Source of the DNA: Synechococcus sp. WH 7805
GTDB taxonomy: Bacteria > Cyanobacteriota > Cyanobacteriia > PCC-6307 > Cyanobiaceae
Length of the DNA: 64,000 nt
Direction of reading: 5' to 3'
Assembly: GCF_000153285.1 (NCBI RefSeq)
Contig: NZ_CH724168.1
Span: forward strand, 951,854 to 1,015,853
Shown here: positions 8,787 through 20,206 of the stretch, in pieces
Position numbering within the stretch: the stretch's first letter is position 1
Layout of the letters: every line of letters starts with the position of its first letter
Program-made: the position numbers and the translations under genes
The notes under the pieces: model-generated
Told to the model about the DNA's origin: nothing
What the model saw: only the letters and a program-made list of their open reading frames with translations
Database searches by the model: none

Positions 8787-10151
8787 ATGCTGCCGAACCG
8801 GGAGCGTGGCAGCTACTGGATCACCACGTTCGGCTGCCAGATGAACAAGGCCGACTCCGAGCGCATGGCGGGGATTCTCGAATCCATGGGCTATCGGGAA
8901 GCGAGCGGCGAACTGGATGCCGATCTAGTGCTCTACAACACCTGCACCATTCGCGATAACGCAGAGCAAAAGGTTTATAGCTATTTGGGACGTCAGGCCC
9001 AACGCAAACGCACGAACCCAAATCTCACCTTGGTAGTGGCGGGCTGTGTGGCGCAGCAGGAAGGCGAATCCTTGTTGCGACGGGTGCCGGAGCTCGACCT
9101 GGTGATGGGACCTCAGCACGCCAACCGGCTCGAAACGCTGCTTCAGCAGGTGGACAGCGGGCAGCAAGTGGTTGCCACCGAAGAGCACCACATCCTTGAA
9201 GACATCACCACCGCCAGACGCGACAGCAGCATCTGCGGCTGGGTGAATGTGATTTACGGCTGCAACGAGCGCTGCACCTATTGTGTGGTTCCCTCGGTAC
9301 GGGGCAAGGAGCAGTCACGGCTCCCGGATGCCATCAGGCTTGAGATGGAGGGACTCGCGGCCCAAGGCTTCAAAGAGATCACCCTGCTGGGGCAGAACAT
9401 CGACGCCTACGGACGTGACCTGCCGGGAATCACGCCCGAGGGCCGCCGGCAGCACACCCTCACCGATCTGCTCCATCACGTCCACTCCGTGGAGGGCCTT
9501 GAGCGGATCCGCTTCGCCACCAGTCACCCCCGCTATTTCACCGAGCGCCTGATTGATGCCTGCGCCGACCTTCCCAAACTCTGCGAGCACTTCCACATCC
9601 CGTTCCAAAGCGGTGACAACGACGTGCTGCGGGCCATGGCTCGGGGCTACACCGTGGAGCGCTACAGGCGCATCATCGACAGAATTCGGGATCGAATGCC
9701 CGATGCCTCTCTGAGTGCAGATGTGATCGTGGCCTTCCCGGGTGAGACCGATGCCCAATACCGGCGCACCCTGGCGCTGATCGAGGAGATCGGTTTCGAC
9801 CAGGTGAACACAGCCGCTTACTCACCACGCCCGAACACCCCAGCCGCCAACTGGGACAACCAGCTTTCTGAAGACACCAAAGTGGAGCGACTCAGAGAAA
9901 TCAATGCGCTGGTGGAGCGCTGCGCGCGGGAACGCAACGAGCGCTACTCCGGCCGCGTGGAAGAGGTGCTGGCTGAAGGCATCAATCCCAAGGATCCGTC
10001 CCAGTTGATGGGGCGCACCCGCACCAACAGATTGACATTTTTCCGTTCTGAGAATGGGAATGGCCGCCGCTTCAGTGCCGGTGATCTGGTTCAGGTGCGC
10101 ATCGATGCCGTTCGATCCTTCTCGCTTAGTGGCACTCCTCTGAACAGCTGA
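8787..10151 (+). CDS. miaB: tRNA-2-methylthio-N6-dimethylallyladenosine synthase
   Basis: A radical-SAM methylthiotransferase of about 454 residues. The N-terminal MTTase domain has [12 protein letters not shown] and [11 protein letters not shown], which with VVAGCVAQ provide the auxiliary cluster cysteines. The radical SAM motif [11 protein letters not shown] follows. PSRNT-like PRPNTPAA and a TRAM domain close the protein. It methylthiolates i6A37 in tRNA anticodon loops. The ATG at 8787 is chosen because upstream starts either overlap the divergent dgcA-like gene or lack homology; a TTG at 8757 ([11 protein letters not shown]) is possible. Confidence 0.93.
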   Translation: MLPNRERGSYWITTFGCQMNKADSERMAGILESMGYREASGELDADLVLYNTCTIRDNAEQKVYSYLGRQAQRKRTNPNLTLVVAGCVAQQEGESLLRRVPELDLVMGPQHANRLETLLQQVDSGQQVVATEEHHILEDITTARRDSSICGWVNVIYGCNERCTYCVVPSVRGKEQSRLPDAIRLEMEGLAAQGFKEITLLGQNIDAYGRDLPGITPEGRRQHTLTDLLHHVHSVEGLERIRFATSHPRYFTERLIDACADLPKLCEHFHIPFQSGDNDVLRAMARGYTVERYRRIIDRIRDRMPDASLSADVIVAFPGETDAQYRRTLALIEEIGFDQVNTAAYSPRPNTPAANWDNQLSEDTKVERLREINALVERCARERNERYSGRVEEVLAEGINPKDPSQLMGRTRTNRLTFFRSENGNGRRFSAGDLVQVRIDAVRSFSLSGTPLNS

Positions 10152-10189
10152 TACGTTGCGGGTTAACCCGAACTGCCAACTCCGAGCCC

Positions 10190-11251
10190 ATGCCGACTTC
10201 CCTTCTCCGCGTTGGCGTGGTGTTCGGAGGTGAGTCCGGAGAGCATGCCGTATCGATCCAATCGGCCCTCACGGTGATCAAGGCATTAATCGCCCCGGAC
10301 AATCAAGATCGGTTCGAGGTGATTCCGGTTTACATCGATCGCGAGGGTCGCTGGTGGGGCCCGACAGTGGCCCAGCGCGTTCTCGACCAGAACCACGCCA
10401 TCAACTCCGAAGACCTGCCCCAACCTCTGCCCGCTCCAGGGCTGCGTCAGTGGCCGGTGGATCCCGACACGGTGGACATCTGGTATCCGGTTTTGCATGG
10501 TCCCAACGGTGAAGACGGCACGGTGCAAGGTCTGTTCACGCTGATGAACAAACCCTTCGTGGGCTCCGGGGTGCTCGGATCCGCAGTGGGAATGGACAAA
10601 CTCGCGATGAAAGCCGCATTCGCGGCAGCAGGACTCTCCCAGGTTCCCTATCTGGGATTGAATGCGATCGACCTGGAGGAACCGGAGCGGCTTGAGCAGC
10701 TTCTGACCAGGTTGGAGAAGGAGTTGGGATACCCCTGTTTCGTTAAACCCGCCAACCTTGGGTCATCTGTGGGCATCACGAAGGCCCGAACGAGAGATGA
10801 GCTACTGGATGGCTTGCACCAGGCTGCTGTGCTCGACACCAGATTGCTTGTGGAGCAAGGTGTCAAAGCCAGAGAGCTCGAATGCGCCGTATTAGGGCGT
10901 CGTCATTTGCGGGCCTCTGTGGTGGGTGAGATCCGCTTTGACGCCGACTGGTATGACTACGAAACCAAGTACACCGAGGGGCGCAGTCAAACGCTGATTC
11001 CCGCTCCACTTCCAGCATCAGTGAGCCAGCAGATTCAAGCCATGGCGATCCGGGCTTGCCAGGCCGTCCATGCCTATGGCCAGGCGCGCGTGGATGTGTT
11101 CTACGACGAAACATCGGGCCAGATCTGGCTCAATGAAATCAACACCCTCCCAGGCTTCACCTCCCAAAGCATGTATCCCACACTCTGGGAGGCCACAGGT
11201 ATCCCATTACCGCAATTGGTGGCGCAGCTGGTAGACACAGCGCGAGAATGA
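10190..11251 (+). CDS. ddl: D-alanine--D-alanine ligase
   Basis: An ATP-grasp ligase of 353 residues, the standard Ddl length, which makes D-Ala-D-Ala for the peptidoglycan stem peptide. [17 protein letters not shown] at the N-terminus is the family signature. Other landmarks are [29 protein letters not shown] (ATP-binding), DYETKYTEG and the C-terminal [17 protein letters not shown] with the Mg ligands. It opens a division/cell-wall block: a small membrane protein, ftsQ and ftsZ follow in the same direction with tiny gaps. Confidence 0.95.
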   Translation: MPTSLLRVGVVFGGESGEHAVSIQSALTVIKALIAPDNQDRFEVIPVYIDREGRWWGPTVAQRVLDQNHAINSEDLPQPLPAPGLRQWPVDPDTVDIWYPVLHGPNGEDGTVQGLFTLMNKPFVGSGVLGSAVGMDKLAMKAAFAAAGLSQVPYLGLNAIDLEEPERLEQLLTRLEKELGYPCFVKPANLGSSVGITKARTRDELLDGLHQAAVLDTRLLVEQGVKARELECAVLGRRHLRASVVGEIRFDADWYDYETKYTEGRSQTLIPAPLPASVSQQIQAMAIRACQAVHAYGQARVDVFYDETSGQIWLNEINTLPGFTSQSMYPTLWEATGIPLPQLVAQLVDTARE

Positions 11252-11276
11252 GTCGAGTGATTCAGGGAAAGCGGCA

Positions 11277-11687
11277 ATGATGCACGGACTTCTCTGGCTA
11301 CCACTGCTCCTAATGTTTGTGCTGCTTGCAGCACTCGGTTGGCTCGAGCGGCGCAGACAGAACCTCTTCAGGCAGTGGAGTCTGTCGGCCGAACTCGCCA
11401 AACTCGACGGGTGTGGGGCGGCTCGTTTGAAGGATGGGGAACTCACTTGGAGCAGTTTTCATGCCGGGAGTTTCCGAGAAGAGGGTCGATTTGTGATTAA
11501 GACCCTGGAGCTCGTTGAGCTGATGTCCCTTGCCTCTGGAGACACCCCACTGTCTGAGGAATCCCAGGGACAGTGCCGTCTTCGACTGATCGGCGAGGGA
11601 CAGCAGATGGACGTGCCCTTCTCGGATGCGGAACGGGCCCGTCGCTGGATGGAGCAGCTGATGACCAAGGCCCGATGTGACCTGTGA
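11277..11687 (+). CDS. Conserved small membrane-anchored protein in the ddl-ftsQ-ftsZ block
   Basis: A 136-residue protein with one N-terminal membrane span (LLWLPLLLMFVLLAALGWL, residues 5-23), then a basic stretch and a soluble beta-rich domain without recognised motifs. It sits between ddl and ftsQ; its TGA shares one base with the ftsQ ATG, so translation is coupled. The topology would place the soluble domain in the cytoplasm. The position suggests a link to cell wall or division, but no function can be assigned from sequence. Confidence 0.7.
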   Translation: MMHGLLWLPLLLMFVLLAALGWLERRRQNLFRQWSLSAELAKLDGCGAARLKDGELTWSSFHAGSFREEGRFVIKTLELVELMSLASGDTPLSEESQGQCRLRLIGEGQQMDVPFSDAERARRWMEQLMTKARCDL

Positions 11688-12538
11688 TGGCCAGCATTCA
11701 GACCCCGTCAACACCCTCTCCAACGCCGAACCCTTCGGCCCCACTGCCTCCAAACATCGAGCGCCGCCGAAGGCTTCGGCAAGAGAAACTGCGCGAACGG
11801 ATCATTCAGGCATGGCGGATCCTGTTCTTTGCCGGTTCAACCACTGCGCTGGCCTGGATTTTGCTGAGTTCCGGCTGGAACCTCCGCTCAATCGATCAAA
11901 TTCGAGTCAGCGGAAGCGACCGGGTGGGGGCGGAGAGCGTTGTCGAAGCAGGGGACCTACGTTTCCCAATACCACTTCTGTCACTCCAGCCGGGCAACCT
12001 CGAGCGACTCTTGATGGACGAACTGCCGGTGCAGTCTGTCTCTATCCATCGCCGGCTCCTGCCACCTGGCCTGGAGATCAAACTGATGGATCGACGTCCG
12101 ATCGCGGCAGCCACGCGAAACGCAGCTGGCGGCATCGAGAGAGGGATGGTCGATCGTGAAGGGTTTTGGATGCCTATGACAGCAGCCCTTGCAGAAGAAA
12201 CCCCTGAAAGCGATGTCCGCGTTCAGGGCTGGACTTTGACTCGTCGCGCAACCATCGCAAAACTCCTCGAGAAACGGGATCAACTTGGCAGCCCTCTGCA
12301 GGTGGTTCTTGTGGCTCCCGATGGAGATCTCAGTGTGCGCATGGCCTCTCTCGGCCTCGTGAAACTCGGGTCTAACGCGGCCTTGCTGGACCAGCAGATC
12401 AACACCGTGATTGAGCTGACACGCAGCCTGCCTCCACAGCTGCGAGGTCAGAACAACAGCACAATTGATTTATCGGATCCCAGCAAACCTGAACTGCAGT
12501 TGCCTCCACCTCCCCCGAAGAAAGCGAGCAAATCCTGA
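11687..12538 (+). CDS. ftsQ: Cell division protein FtsQ (POTRA domain)
   Basis: About 283 residues from the ATG at 11687; a GTG one codon earlier also fits. A proline-rich, basic cytoplasmic tail is followed by one membrane span (ILFFAGSTTALAWILLSS, around residue 45). A POTRA domain begins IDQIRVSGSDRVGAESVVEA, and a periplasmic beta domain follows. FtsQ/DivIB scaffolds the divisome through FtsB/FtsL. The Pro- and Lys-rich C-terminus (PPPPPKKASKS) looks disordered. The gene is directly upstream of ftsZ, the classical dcw order. Confidence 0.88.
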   Translation: MASIQTPSTPSPTPNPSAPLPPNIERRRRLRQEKLRERIIQAWRILFFAGSTTALAWILLSSGWNLRSIDQIRVSGSDRVGAESVVEAGDLRFPIPLLSLQPGNLERLLMDELPVQSVSIHRRLLPPGLEIKLMDRRPIAAATRNAAGGIERGMVDREGFWMPMTAALAEETPESDVRVQGWTLTRRATIAKLLEKRDQLGSPLQVVLVAPDGDLSVRMASLGLVKLGSNAALLDQQINTVIELTRSLPPQLRGQNNSTIDLSDPSKPELQLPPPPPKKASKS

Positions 12539-12611
12539 CCACCGGTTGCGCTCTTCCTGAAGAAAACCGAGTGTGTCGGCACTGTCGGCGATCGTCACTC
12601 GCAGGGACATA

Positions 12612-13766
12612 ATGCAAACGCAGCACAACGGCTCAAAAGTAACGATGGAGATAGTGAACGGTCAGCAGTCGTCGTCTCCAGCTGAAGAAGGAATTCTTCC
12701 AAGTCAGTCAGCGCGCATTGAAGTCATCGGCGTTGGTGGTGGTGGAAGCAATGCTGTCAATCGCATGATCATCAGCGATCTCGAGGGAGTGACCTATCGG
12801 GTGCTGAACACCGATGCCCAAGCCCTGATCCAGTCCGCGGCCGTTCATCGTGTTCAACTCGGTCAAACCCTCACCCGGGGGCTCGGCGCTGGTGGCAATC
12901 CCAGCATCGGCCAGAAAGCAGCAGAAGAATCCAGAGCTGATCTTCAGCAAGCCATTCAGGGTTCTGATCTGGTCTTTATCGCCGCAGGCATGGGCGGCGG
13001 AACCGGAACTGGCGCAGCCCCCGTTGTCGCTGAGGTCGCCAAGGAAAGTGGTGCGCTCACAGTCGGCATCGTCACCAAACCCTTTGGATTTGAAGGTCGC
13101 CGCCGGATGCGTCAAGCCGATGAAGGGATCGCACGTCTTGCTGAACATGTGGACACGCTGATCGTGATTCCCAATGACAGGCTCAGAGATGCCATTGCAG
13201 CAGCTCCTCTTCAGGAAGCATTCCGCAGTGCCGATGACGTGTTGCGAATGGGTGTGAAGGGAATTTGCGACATCATCACTTGCCCAGGCCTTGTCAATGT
13301 TGATTTTGCCGACGTGCGTTCGGTGATGACCGAAGCCGGTACAGCTCTGCTTGGTATCGGCGTCGGATCCGGTCGCTCTCGTGCCATCGAAGCGGCTCAG
13401 ACTGCGATCAACAGTCCACTCCTCGAGGCGGCTCGGATCGATGGTGCCAAGGGATGTGTGATCAACATCAGTGGTGGTCGTGACATGACCCTCGAAGACA
13501 TGACCAGCGCTTCAGAAGTGATCTACGACGTGGTGGATCCTGAAGCGAACATCATCGTGGGAGCCGTGGTGGACGAAGCTCTCGAAGGGGAAATTCACGT
13601 CACTGTGATTGCCACGGGTTTTGAAAGCGGCCAGCCCTATCGCAGTGAGCGAAGCATTCCAAAACCGGCAGCCATGCCTTATGTGTCCCCTGAACCCATG
13701 GATGCTGGAGCAAGGATTCCCGAGTTTTTGCGTCAGCGTCAATCCCGCACTGATCAATCAGAATGA
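12612..13766 (+). CDS. ftsZ: Cell division protein FtsZ
   Basis: Tubulin-like GTPase that forms the Z ring at midcell. [15 protein letters not shown] and the tubulin signature [13 protein letters not shown] bind GTP; NFDADVRSVM-like [11 protein letters not shown] carries the T7-region residues. The C-terminus ends IPEFLRQRQ, the conserved peptide that binds FtsA/SepF-type partners. The ATG at 12612 has a weak AGGGA upstream and gives 384 residues; an ATG at 12645 (MEIVNGQQ) gives 373 and may be the true start. An ftsZ monocistronic promoter could lie in 12539-12611. Confidence 0.95.
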   Translation: MQTQHNGSKVTMEIVNGQQSSSPAEEGILPSQSARIEVIGVGGGGSNAVNRMIISDLEGVTYRVLNTDAQALIQSAAVHRVQLGQTLTRGLGAGGNPSIGQKAAEESRADLQQAIQGSDLVFIAAGMGGGTGTGAAPVVAEVAKESGALTVGIVTKPFGFEGRRRMRQADEGIARLAEHVDTLIVIPNDRLRDAIAAAPLQEAFRSADDVLRMGVKGICDIITCPGLVNVDFADVRSVMTEAGTALLGIGVGSGRSRAIEAAQTAINSPLLEAARIDGAKGCVINISGGRDMTLEDMTSASEVIYDVVDPEANIIVGAVVDEALEGEIHVTVIATGFESGQPYRSERSIPKPAAMPYVSPEPMDAGARIPEFLRQRQSRTDQSE

Positions 13767-13812
13767 TGCGGGCATCCCTGTGAGCGTCCCACGATGCCGT
13801 CGGCTTTATAAG

Positions 13813-13911
13813 GGGTGACCCGGAATCCACGCCTGTCCCGAGCATCCCGTGTGGCTGCTGCCTTCCGGATCTGACCAGGTTTGGGCGTCTGAACCGCATG
13901 GGTCCGAGTCG
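13813..13911 (-). ncRNA. ffs: Signal recognition particle RNA (4.5S-like)
   Basis: On the minus strand the apical hairpin reads GGTCAGATCCGGAAGGCAGC, the universally conserved SRP RNA tip with its symmetric and asymmetric internal loops. The flanking arms ACTCGGACCCATGCG and CGTGGATTCCGGGT pair to close a rod of about 99 nt. This is the short bacterial form that binds Ffh. It lies between ftsZ and panB, antisense to both. The ends are estimated from pairing. Confidence 0.92.
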
Positions 13912-13954
13912 TTCAAGATGTTAGCAATGGACTTCTCCTGAACCGAGGAAGGGG

Positions 13955-14773
13955 TTGCGAACCTCTGATCTGATCCGCTTCAAACAATCCGGTCGCACCA
14001 TCGCCATGCTCACGGCTTGGGATGCCCTCAGTGCCTCTGTCGTTGAAGAAGCAGGAGCTGACATCGTGCTGGTCGGGGACTCCCTAGCCATGGTGAGCCT
14101 TGGTCACGCCACCACGTTGCCTGTGACCCTTGAGCAGATGCTGCAGCACACCCAGGCGGTCTGCAGAGGGTTGCGCAAGCCTCCATCCGATCAACCTTTG
14201 GTAATTACGGATCTGCCCTTTCTGAGCTACCAGTGCGGTCTTGATCGTGCCGTGGCTGCTGCAGGGCACCTGCTGAAGCACTCCTCTGCAGCCGGCGTGA
14301 AGCTGGAAGGCGCCGAACCGGAGGTGGTGAAAGTGATCGAGCGGCTGGTGCGCATGGGCATTCCAGTCATGGGCCACTTAGGACTGACACCCCAATCAGT
14401 GCATCAGCTGGGGTACCGCCGCCAAGCGAAGGATCCAGTTAGCCAGGAGCGCTTACTGCGCCACGCCAGCCACCTCGAGACGGCCGGCTGCTTTGCGTTG
14501 GTTCTGGAACACATTCCGGAAGGGCTGGCGGGTCAGGTGCGGCGAAACCTTCAAATCCCTGTGATTGGAATCGGCGCTGGGCAGGACTGCGATGGCCAGG
14601 TGAGCGTGACAGCTGATCTGCTGGGGCTGACTCCAACGCAGCCACCCTTCAGCCCTGCACTCCTGGAGGGGAGGACTCTGGGCGTCGAAGCACTCCGGTC
14701 CTGGTTGGAGGGTCAGCGTGGATCGGCAACGACTCCCACCACTGCACCACCTCCACCAGGATCTGATTGCTGA
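13955..14773 (+). CDS. panB: 3-methyl-2-oxobutanoate hydroxymethyltransferase
   Basis: TIM-barrel enzyme of 272 residues that adds the hydroxymethyl group from 5,10-methylene-THF to ketoisovalerate in pantothenate synthesis. Landmarks are [28 protein letters not shown] (Mg ligand), [30 protein letters not shown] and [16 protein letters not shown]. The start is a TTG at 13955 with a strong GAGGAAGG 5 bases upstream; no in-frame ATG precedes it. Its 3' end overlaps the convergent hemW by 125 bp, longer than usual, so both C-termini are unconserved tails. Confidence 0.93.
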   Translation: MRTSDLIRFKQSGRTIAMLTAWDALSASVVEEAGADIVLVGDSLAMVSLGHATTLPVTLEQMLQHTQAVCRGLRKPPSDQPLVITDLPFLSYQCGLDRAVAAAGHLLKHSSAAGVKLEGAEPEVVKVIERLVRMGIPVMGHLGLTPQSVHQLGYRRQAKDPVSQERLLRHASHLETAGCFALVLEHIPEGLAGQVRRNLQIPVIGIGAGQDCDGQVSVTADLLGLTPTQPPFSPALLEGRTLGVEALRSWLEGQRGSATTPTTAPPPPGSDC

Positions 14774-15950
14774 GGGCCATGCCAAGGGGGTCTGTGAGTC
14801 GCCAGCGTCCCCCTCGTCTCTCCATCAAGCCCTGGTTCAGGAACTGCTCCCAGCGTTCTGCCAGCTGGGGAAGATGCAAAGAACAGCGATGGGCAGTCCA
14901 CCCACAGTGTTGAGCCTGCTGCTGCAGATCCACCCCTTCTCGGCAACGCAGCCCCACCAATAGTCGGTCTTCCAACGAGAGCGGAGTGGCACTCTGTGAC
15001 AACAGAGAGGAATGGGGCCCATCCAGTTCTTGCCGGTTAAGCCACTCGGCATAAGCCTCCCGGGTGCGCGGCCTGGCGAAACGCTCTCCCCAGGGTGCAC
15101 TGGTAGCGCCAAGGCCAAAAGCCCACCATCCGGCACCGCTCCAGTACACACGGTTATGGCGGGAGGCGTGCCCCGGTCTGGAGAAATTGGAAATCTCGTA
15201 GCGGCAATAGCCCGCGTCAGAGAGATACTGCGTCGTGAAAGCGATCCGATCGGCCGCACCGTCCTCATCGGGAAGCATGAGCACCCCCTGCTGCTCGCGC
15301 CTGGCAAACACGGTGCCGGGTTCAACGCTGAGGTCGTAAATGGATAAATGCGGAGGCTGCAGCTCCACAGCCTGCGTCAGCACATCAGCCCAGGCCTCAT
15401 CATCTTGATTCGGGAGATTTCGAATCAGATCAAGGCTCCAGCTCCGAAGACGTCCGTCTTGCAGAAACCGCTGCATCCAGTGGCAGGCCTCAAGCACATC
15501 CTTGCGGCGATGCCGGCGTCCCAGCCCAGCGAGAACAACGTCATCAAAGCTCTGCCCACCAAGGCTCACCCGATTCACGCCGTGGCGGACCAGCGCCCTG
15601 AGTTCCTCAAGAGAGAAGCTGGCTGGATCCATCTCCAACGTGATTTCAGCCCCTCTCTGCACGCCAAACCGATCAGCGAGAGCGTCGAGCAAACATCGCA
15701 CCTGATCAGGCGTGAGCAGAGATGGCGTGCCGCCGCCGATGTAGATCGTCGCCAAGGGAGGACCTGGTGGCGACGAGCGGATCTCCTTAAGAATCAGCTC
15801 CAGATAAGCCTTGATGGTGAGACTGCCGGGACCGTTCTGGGCATTGACGCGATCGCCAAGAGGAACCACTGCGAAATCGCAGTAAAAGCAGCGGCGATGG
15901 CAGAAGGGAATATGGAGATACGCACTTCTGGGCGCAAGTGCGGACATCAT
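14649..15950 (-). CDS. hemW: Radical SAM coproporphyrinogen oxidase-like protein, heme chaperone HemW
   Basis: A 433-residue HemN-superfamily protein. The N-terminal [19 protein letters not shown] holds the CxxxCxxC cluster motif, here with an F after the last C as in HemW rather than Hem[20 protein letters not shown] and [10 protein letters not shown] are the further family motifs. HemW proteins bind heme and are thought to deliver it, whereas true HemN decarboxylates coproporphyrinogen. The C-terminus overlaps the end of panB. It diverges from the PIN-TRAM gene at 16019. Confidence 0.87.
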   Translation of the reverse strand: MMSALAPRSAYLHIPFCHRRCFYCDFAVVPLGDRVNAQNGPGSLTIKAYLELILKEIRSSPPGPPLATIYIGGGTPSLLTPDQVRCLLDALADRFGVQRGAEITLEMDPASFSLEELRALVRHGVNRVSLGGQSFDDVVLAGLGRRHRRKDVLEACHWMQRFLQDGRLRSWSLDLIRNLPNQDDEAWADVLTQAVELQPPHLSIYDLSVEPGTVFARREQQGVLMLPDEDGAADRIAFTTQYLSDAGYCRYEISNFSRPGHASRHNRVYWSGAGWWAFGLGATSAPWGERFARPRTREAYAEWLNRQELDGPHSSLLSQSATPLSLEDRLLVGLRCREGVDLQQQAQHCGWTAHRCSLHLPQLAERWEQFLNQGLMERRGGRWRLTDPLGMALSNQILVEVVQWWESLPIHADPPTRTGVLRRPESSPPGVQG

Positions 15951-16018
15951 CCCGGGCCAAACGATCGACGATGATGCATGCTGCCTTCAAACGGGGTGAG
16001 CAGCCGGGATCCAACACG

Positions 16019-17173
16019 ATGGTGGAAGCGCTCATTCTCATTCTGTTTCTGATCTCCGGTTCAGCCACAGGCTGGATGGGGGTCCACCTCCTGCCACAGG
16101 AGCTACTCGATGACGTGAATGCCCAGTGGGTGCGTCTCGGGCTCACAGCCACGGGCGCGGGCATTGGCATCGTGGCCGGCCTGGTGTTCCGGAGACTGCG
16201 TCAACAGCTGATGCAGCAAGTGCGGACCATGCCGACCGACCTGCTCGTAAGCCGAGCTGTTGGCCTCATCCTGGGGCTTCTGGTGGCCAACTTGCTGCTG
16301 GCACCAATCCTGTTGCTCCCCCTGGCAGGGGCTAGCTCCCTGGTGAAACCCCTCGCAGCCATTCTCAGCAACGGATTCTTCGGCGTGCTTGGGTACAACC
16401 TGGCCGAAGTGCACGGACGCACCCTGCTTCGGCTCTTCAATCCAACCTCAACGGAAGCACTGTTGGTGGCCGACGGAGTTCTCACACCGGCGACAGCCAA
16501 GATTCTTGATACCAGCGTGATCATCGATGGTCGTATCCGCGGAATGATCGGCTGCGGCCTGCTCGAAGGGAAAGTCATCGTGGCGCAGACCGTGATCGAT
16601 GAGATGCAGCAGCTTTCAGACTCCAACAACCTCGAAAAACGCGGCAAAGGGCGTCGTGGACTCAAGCTGCTCAATGAACTGCGCGAAGCCTATGAGCGCC
16701 GCTTGGTCATCAACACCACCCGCTACGACGGTGCCGGAACTGATGATCGTCTACTCCAGTTGACCGAGGACACCGGTGGCACCCTGGTGACCGCTGACTT
16801 CAATTTGGCCCAGGTGGCACGGCTGAAGAGCCTGAAGGTGATGAACCTCAGCGAACTGGTCATTGCGCTGCGTCCAGAAGTACAACCTGGGGATGAACTC
16901 AATCTGAAAATCGTGCGTGAGGGAAAGGAGGATCACCAGGGCGTGGCCTACCTCGAGGACGGCACGATGGTGGTCGTGGAAAACGCCCGTTCGGCGATTG
17001 GAGAACGCCGTCCGATCGTGATTACTGGCGCCCTACAGAACCCAAGTGGTCGCATGGTTTTTGCCCGTTTAAACAAGGACAGTGCGCCGGTGGGTGGAGG
17101 CAAAGAGAGCCGAAACGCTCAGCCAGCACGCAAGAGCAAAAACAACGAACGTCCGACACCGGAATCCCGCTAA
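16019..17173 (+). CDS. PIN-TRAM domain integral membrane protein (YacL-like)
   Basis: From ATG 16019 the protein has about 384 residues. Four hydrophobic spans fill the first 130 residues (for example ALILILFLISGSATGWMGV). A PIN nuclease domain follows, beginning KILDTSVIIDGRI with the first acidic residue and including GRRGLKLLNEL and DDRLLQLTE. A TRAM domain starts near LNLKIVREGKEDHQGVAYLEDG. The tail is rich in Lys, Asn and Arg. It resembles the YacL/PilT-N family of membrane RNases. The start at 16019 avoids overlap with hemW; a longer start at 15974 is possible. Confidence 0.85.
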   Translation: MVEALILILFLISGSATGWMGVHLLPQELLDDVNAQWVRLGLTATGAGIGIVAGLVFRRLRQQLMQQVRTMPTDLLVSRAVGLILGLLVANLLLAPILLLPLAGASSLVKPLAAILSNGFFGVLGYNLAEVHGRTLLRLFNPTSTEALLVADGVLTPATAKILDTSVIIDGRIRGMIGCGLLEGKVIVAQTVIDEMQQLSDSNNLEKRGKGRRGLKLLNELREAYERRLVINTTRYDGAGTDDRLLQLTEDTGGTLVTADFNLAQVARLKSLKVMNLSELVIALRPEVQPGDELNLKIVREGKEDHQGVAYLEDGTMVVVENARSAIGERRPIVITGALQNPSGRMVFARLNKDSAPVGGGKESRNAQPARKSKNNERPTPESR

Positions 17174-17204
17174 GCTCCCTCTCACGACAGTTGATGAGAA
17201 GCGG

Positions 17205-17876
17205 ATGACCACATCAGCCCCTTATTACGGAGACTCGTCGGTGATGAGAACACCACCGCCGGATCTTCCTTCATTGCTACTGAAGGAGCGAATCGTCTAT
17301 CTGGGTCTTCCACTCTTTTCCGACGATGACACCAAGCGTCAAGTGGGTATCGATGTCACTGAGCTGATCATCGCCCAGCTCCTTTATCTGGAATTTGATG
17401 ATCCCGACAAGCCAATTTATTTCTACATCAATTCCACAGGAACGACCTGGTACACCGGAGATGCCATCGGCTTCGAAACAGAAGCGTTCGCGATCTGCGA
17501 CACCCTCCGCTACGTAAAACCTCCTGTCCACACCATCTGCATCGGTCAGGCCATGGGCACAGCGGCCGTGATCCTTTCTGCCGGTACCAAAGGGCAGCGC
17601 GCAGCGCTTCCGCATTCCTCGATCGTGTTGCACCAACCTCGTAGCGGTGCCCGCGGCCAAGCCACGGACATTCAGATCCGAGCGAAAGAGGTTCTTCACA
17701 ACAAGCGCGCCATGCTTGAAATCCTCGCCGCCAACACAGGGCGTTCTGTGGAAGAACTCTCAAAGGATTCCGACCGCATGAGCTACCTCACTCCGGATCA
17801 AGCCAAGGACTATGGACTGATCGACCGGGTTCTTACCAGTCGCAAAGATCTTCCATCTCCGGTTCCCGCGGCCTAA
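17205..17876 (+). CDS. clpR: ClpR, ClpP-like subunit lacking the nucleophile
   Basis: A 223-residue ClpP-fold protein. Where ClpP has the catalytic serine in AASMG, this protein has GQAMGTA, so the nucleophile is replaced by glycine near residue 118; a loop insertion, TGTTWYTGDAIGF, is also typical of ClpR. The histidine in VLHQP is kept. In cyanobacteria ClpR forms the mixed ClpP3/R core that works with ClpC. The neighbouring active clpP, 45 bp downstream, is the expected partner, so the pair probably forms one operon. The ATG at 17205 gives the usual N-terminus. Confidence 0.92.
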   Translation: MTTSAPYYGDSSVMRTPPPDLPSLLLKERIVYLGLPLFSDDDTKRQVGIDVTELIIAQLLYLEFDDPDKPIYFYINSTGTTWYTGDAIGFETEAFAICDTLRYVKPPVHTICIGQAMGTAAVILSAGTKGQRAALPHSSIVLHQPRSGARGQATDIQIRAKEVLHNKRAMLEILAANTGRSVEELSKDSDRMSYLTPDQAKDYGLIDRVLTSRKDLPSPVPAA

Positions 17877-17921
17877 CACCCTTCTTCCTCCACTCTTCCC
17901 ACTCTTCATCCCCCAGGATCC

Positions 17922-18524
17922 ATGCCCATCGGAACCCCGAGCGTCCCTTACCGCCTTCCCGGCAGCCAAATGGAGCGCTGGGTCGACATCTACACCCGTC
18001 TGGGAGTTGAGAGGATTTTGTTTCTTGGCTCAGAAGTCAATGACGCCGTCGCCAATAGCTTGGTGGCTCAGATGCTGTACCTCGACTCTGAAGACAGCGG
18101 CAAGCCGATCTACCTCTACATCAATTCTCCAGGTGGCTCGGTAACGGCTGGCTTAGCCATCTACGACACCATTCAGTACGTGAAGAGTGACGTTGTCACG
18201 ATCTGCGTCGGCCTCGCCGCCTCCATGGGCGCTTTTCTTCTTGCAGCGGGTACCAAGGGCAAGCGATTGGCTCTCCCTCACAGCCGAATCATGATCCACC
18301 AGCCCCTAGGCGGGACAGCGCAACGGCAGGCCAGCGACATCGAAATCGAAGCCCGGGAAATCCTGCGCATGAAGGAGATGCTCAACCGCTCCATGGCGGA
18401 GATGAGCGGCCAGAGCTTTGAGAAAATCGAAAAGGACACTGATCGTGATTATTTCCTCAGCAGCCAGGAAGCCATGGATTACGGCCTCATCGATCGTGTG
18501 ATCGCTCATCCGAACGAGGCCTGA
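17922..18524 (+). CDS. clpP: ATP-dependent Clp protease proteolytic subunit (ClpP3-type)
   Basis: A 200-residue serine protease subunit with a complete triad: Ser101 in LAASMGAF, His126 in MIHQP and Asp176 in [16 protein letters not shown] marks the oxyanion loop. It would associate with ClpR, encoded immediately upstream, and with ClpC. A purine-rich stretch (CCCCAGGATCC) precedes the ATG at 17922. The 3' end overlaps a convergent gene by 38 bp. Assignment as the ClpP3 paralogue rests on the clpR linkage. Confidence 0.93.
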   Translation: MPIGTPSVPYRLPGSQMERWVDIYTRLGVERILFLGSEVNDAVANSLVAQMLYLDSEDSGKPIYLYINSPGGSVTAGLAIYDTIQYVKSDVVTICVGLAASMGAFLLAAGTKGKRLALPHSRIMIHQPLGGTAQRQASDIEIEAREILRMKEMLNRSMAEMSGQSFEKIEKDTDRDYFLSSQEAMDYGLIDRVIAHPNEA

Positions 18525-19050
18525 GTGAGCTGTCATTCATGAGCGCAAGCAGGCGCTCGCCTGTACTGGGATCAATGGGCAATCCGGTCCCATCGAGCAA
18601 TCCGAGCTGAACCAACAGTCCGGCTTGATCCCAGTAAATGTGTTCGAACGACACTTTGCCCTCGGACAACCCAACCACAACCACTAAAGCAAGGGTTACT
18701 CGTCGTCCTGTTGGCTGGACCCCTGGCAGCAGATGACTGATGATTTGAGAATGGGTGAAGCGGATCACCACTTCATCCACCAAACGGTTCGCATCGGTCG
18801 TGCGCGAGATCGGAATGAATTCAGCATCCGGCGGAAAAAACTGACCGATCAGCTGCTCGGCATAAAAACGTCGGACTGCCTCAGCACCCTGTCCACCAGT
18901 CCCTGAACCCAAGTTGAGCAGATGGGGATGTTTCACCATCGTTGCCATGGTCCCGTCAAGGTCCGAGTCCATTTCTGCACGCATATGTGCATCGAACAGA
19001 GATGAAGCAGCCGCAGCGGCGGGATCCAGGCAACTAAGGACAGGATCCAT
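18487..19050 (-). CDS. SnoaL-like / ester-cyclase-family protein
   Basis: About 187 residues from the ATG at 19050 ([10 protein letters not shown]); the preceding in-frame start adds seven hydrophobic residues. The pattern [20 protein letters not shown], then [32 protein letters not shown] and the repeat of acidic and aromatic residues fits the NTF2-like SnoaL fold seen in carboxymethylenebutenolidase-like and ester cyclase proteins. No catalytic residue can be confirmed. The 3' end runs 38 bp into clpP on the opposite strand. Function unknown. Confidence 0.65.
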   Translation of the reverse strand: MDPVLSCLDPAAAAASSLFDAHMRAEMDSDLDGTMATMVKHPHLLNLGSGTGGQGAEAVRRFYAEQLIGQFFPPDAEFIPISRTTDANRLVDEVVIRFTHSQIISHLLPGVQPTGRRVTLALVVVVGLSEGKVSFEHIYWDQAGLLVQLGLLDGTGLPIDPSTGERLLALMNDSSLRPRSDERSHDR

Positions 19051-19146
19051 AACGATCGCAATTAAAACCAAAACTAGGGCTTCAAACGTTGCGCGTCAGA
19101 CAAGTCCCGACGCTCCCTCAAAGGTTTAAACACGGTGCTTGCGTAA

Positions 19147-20178
<1,032 letters not shown>

Positions 20179-20206
20179 GCTCAGGACCATTCAGCCCGTT
20201 GTCCTG

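Noticed and set aside
11684-11686. GTG start of ftsQ one codon before the ATG
   Set aside because: The ATG at 11687 is next to it and shares a base with the upstream stop, so the GTG was not preferred.
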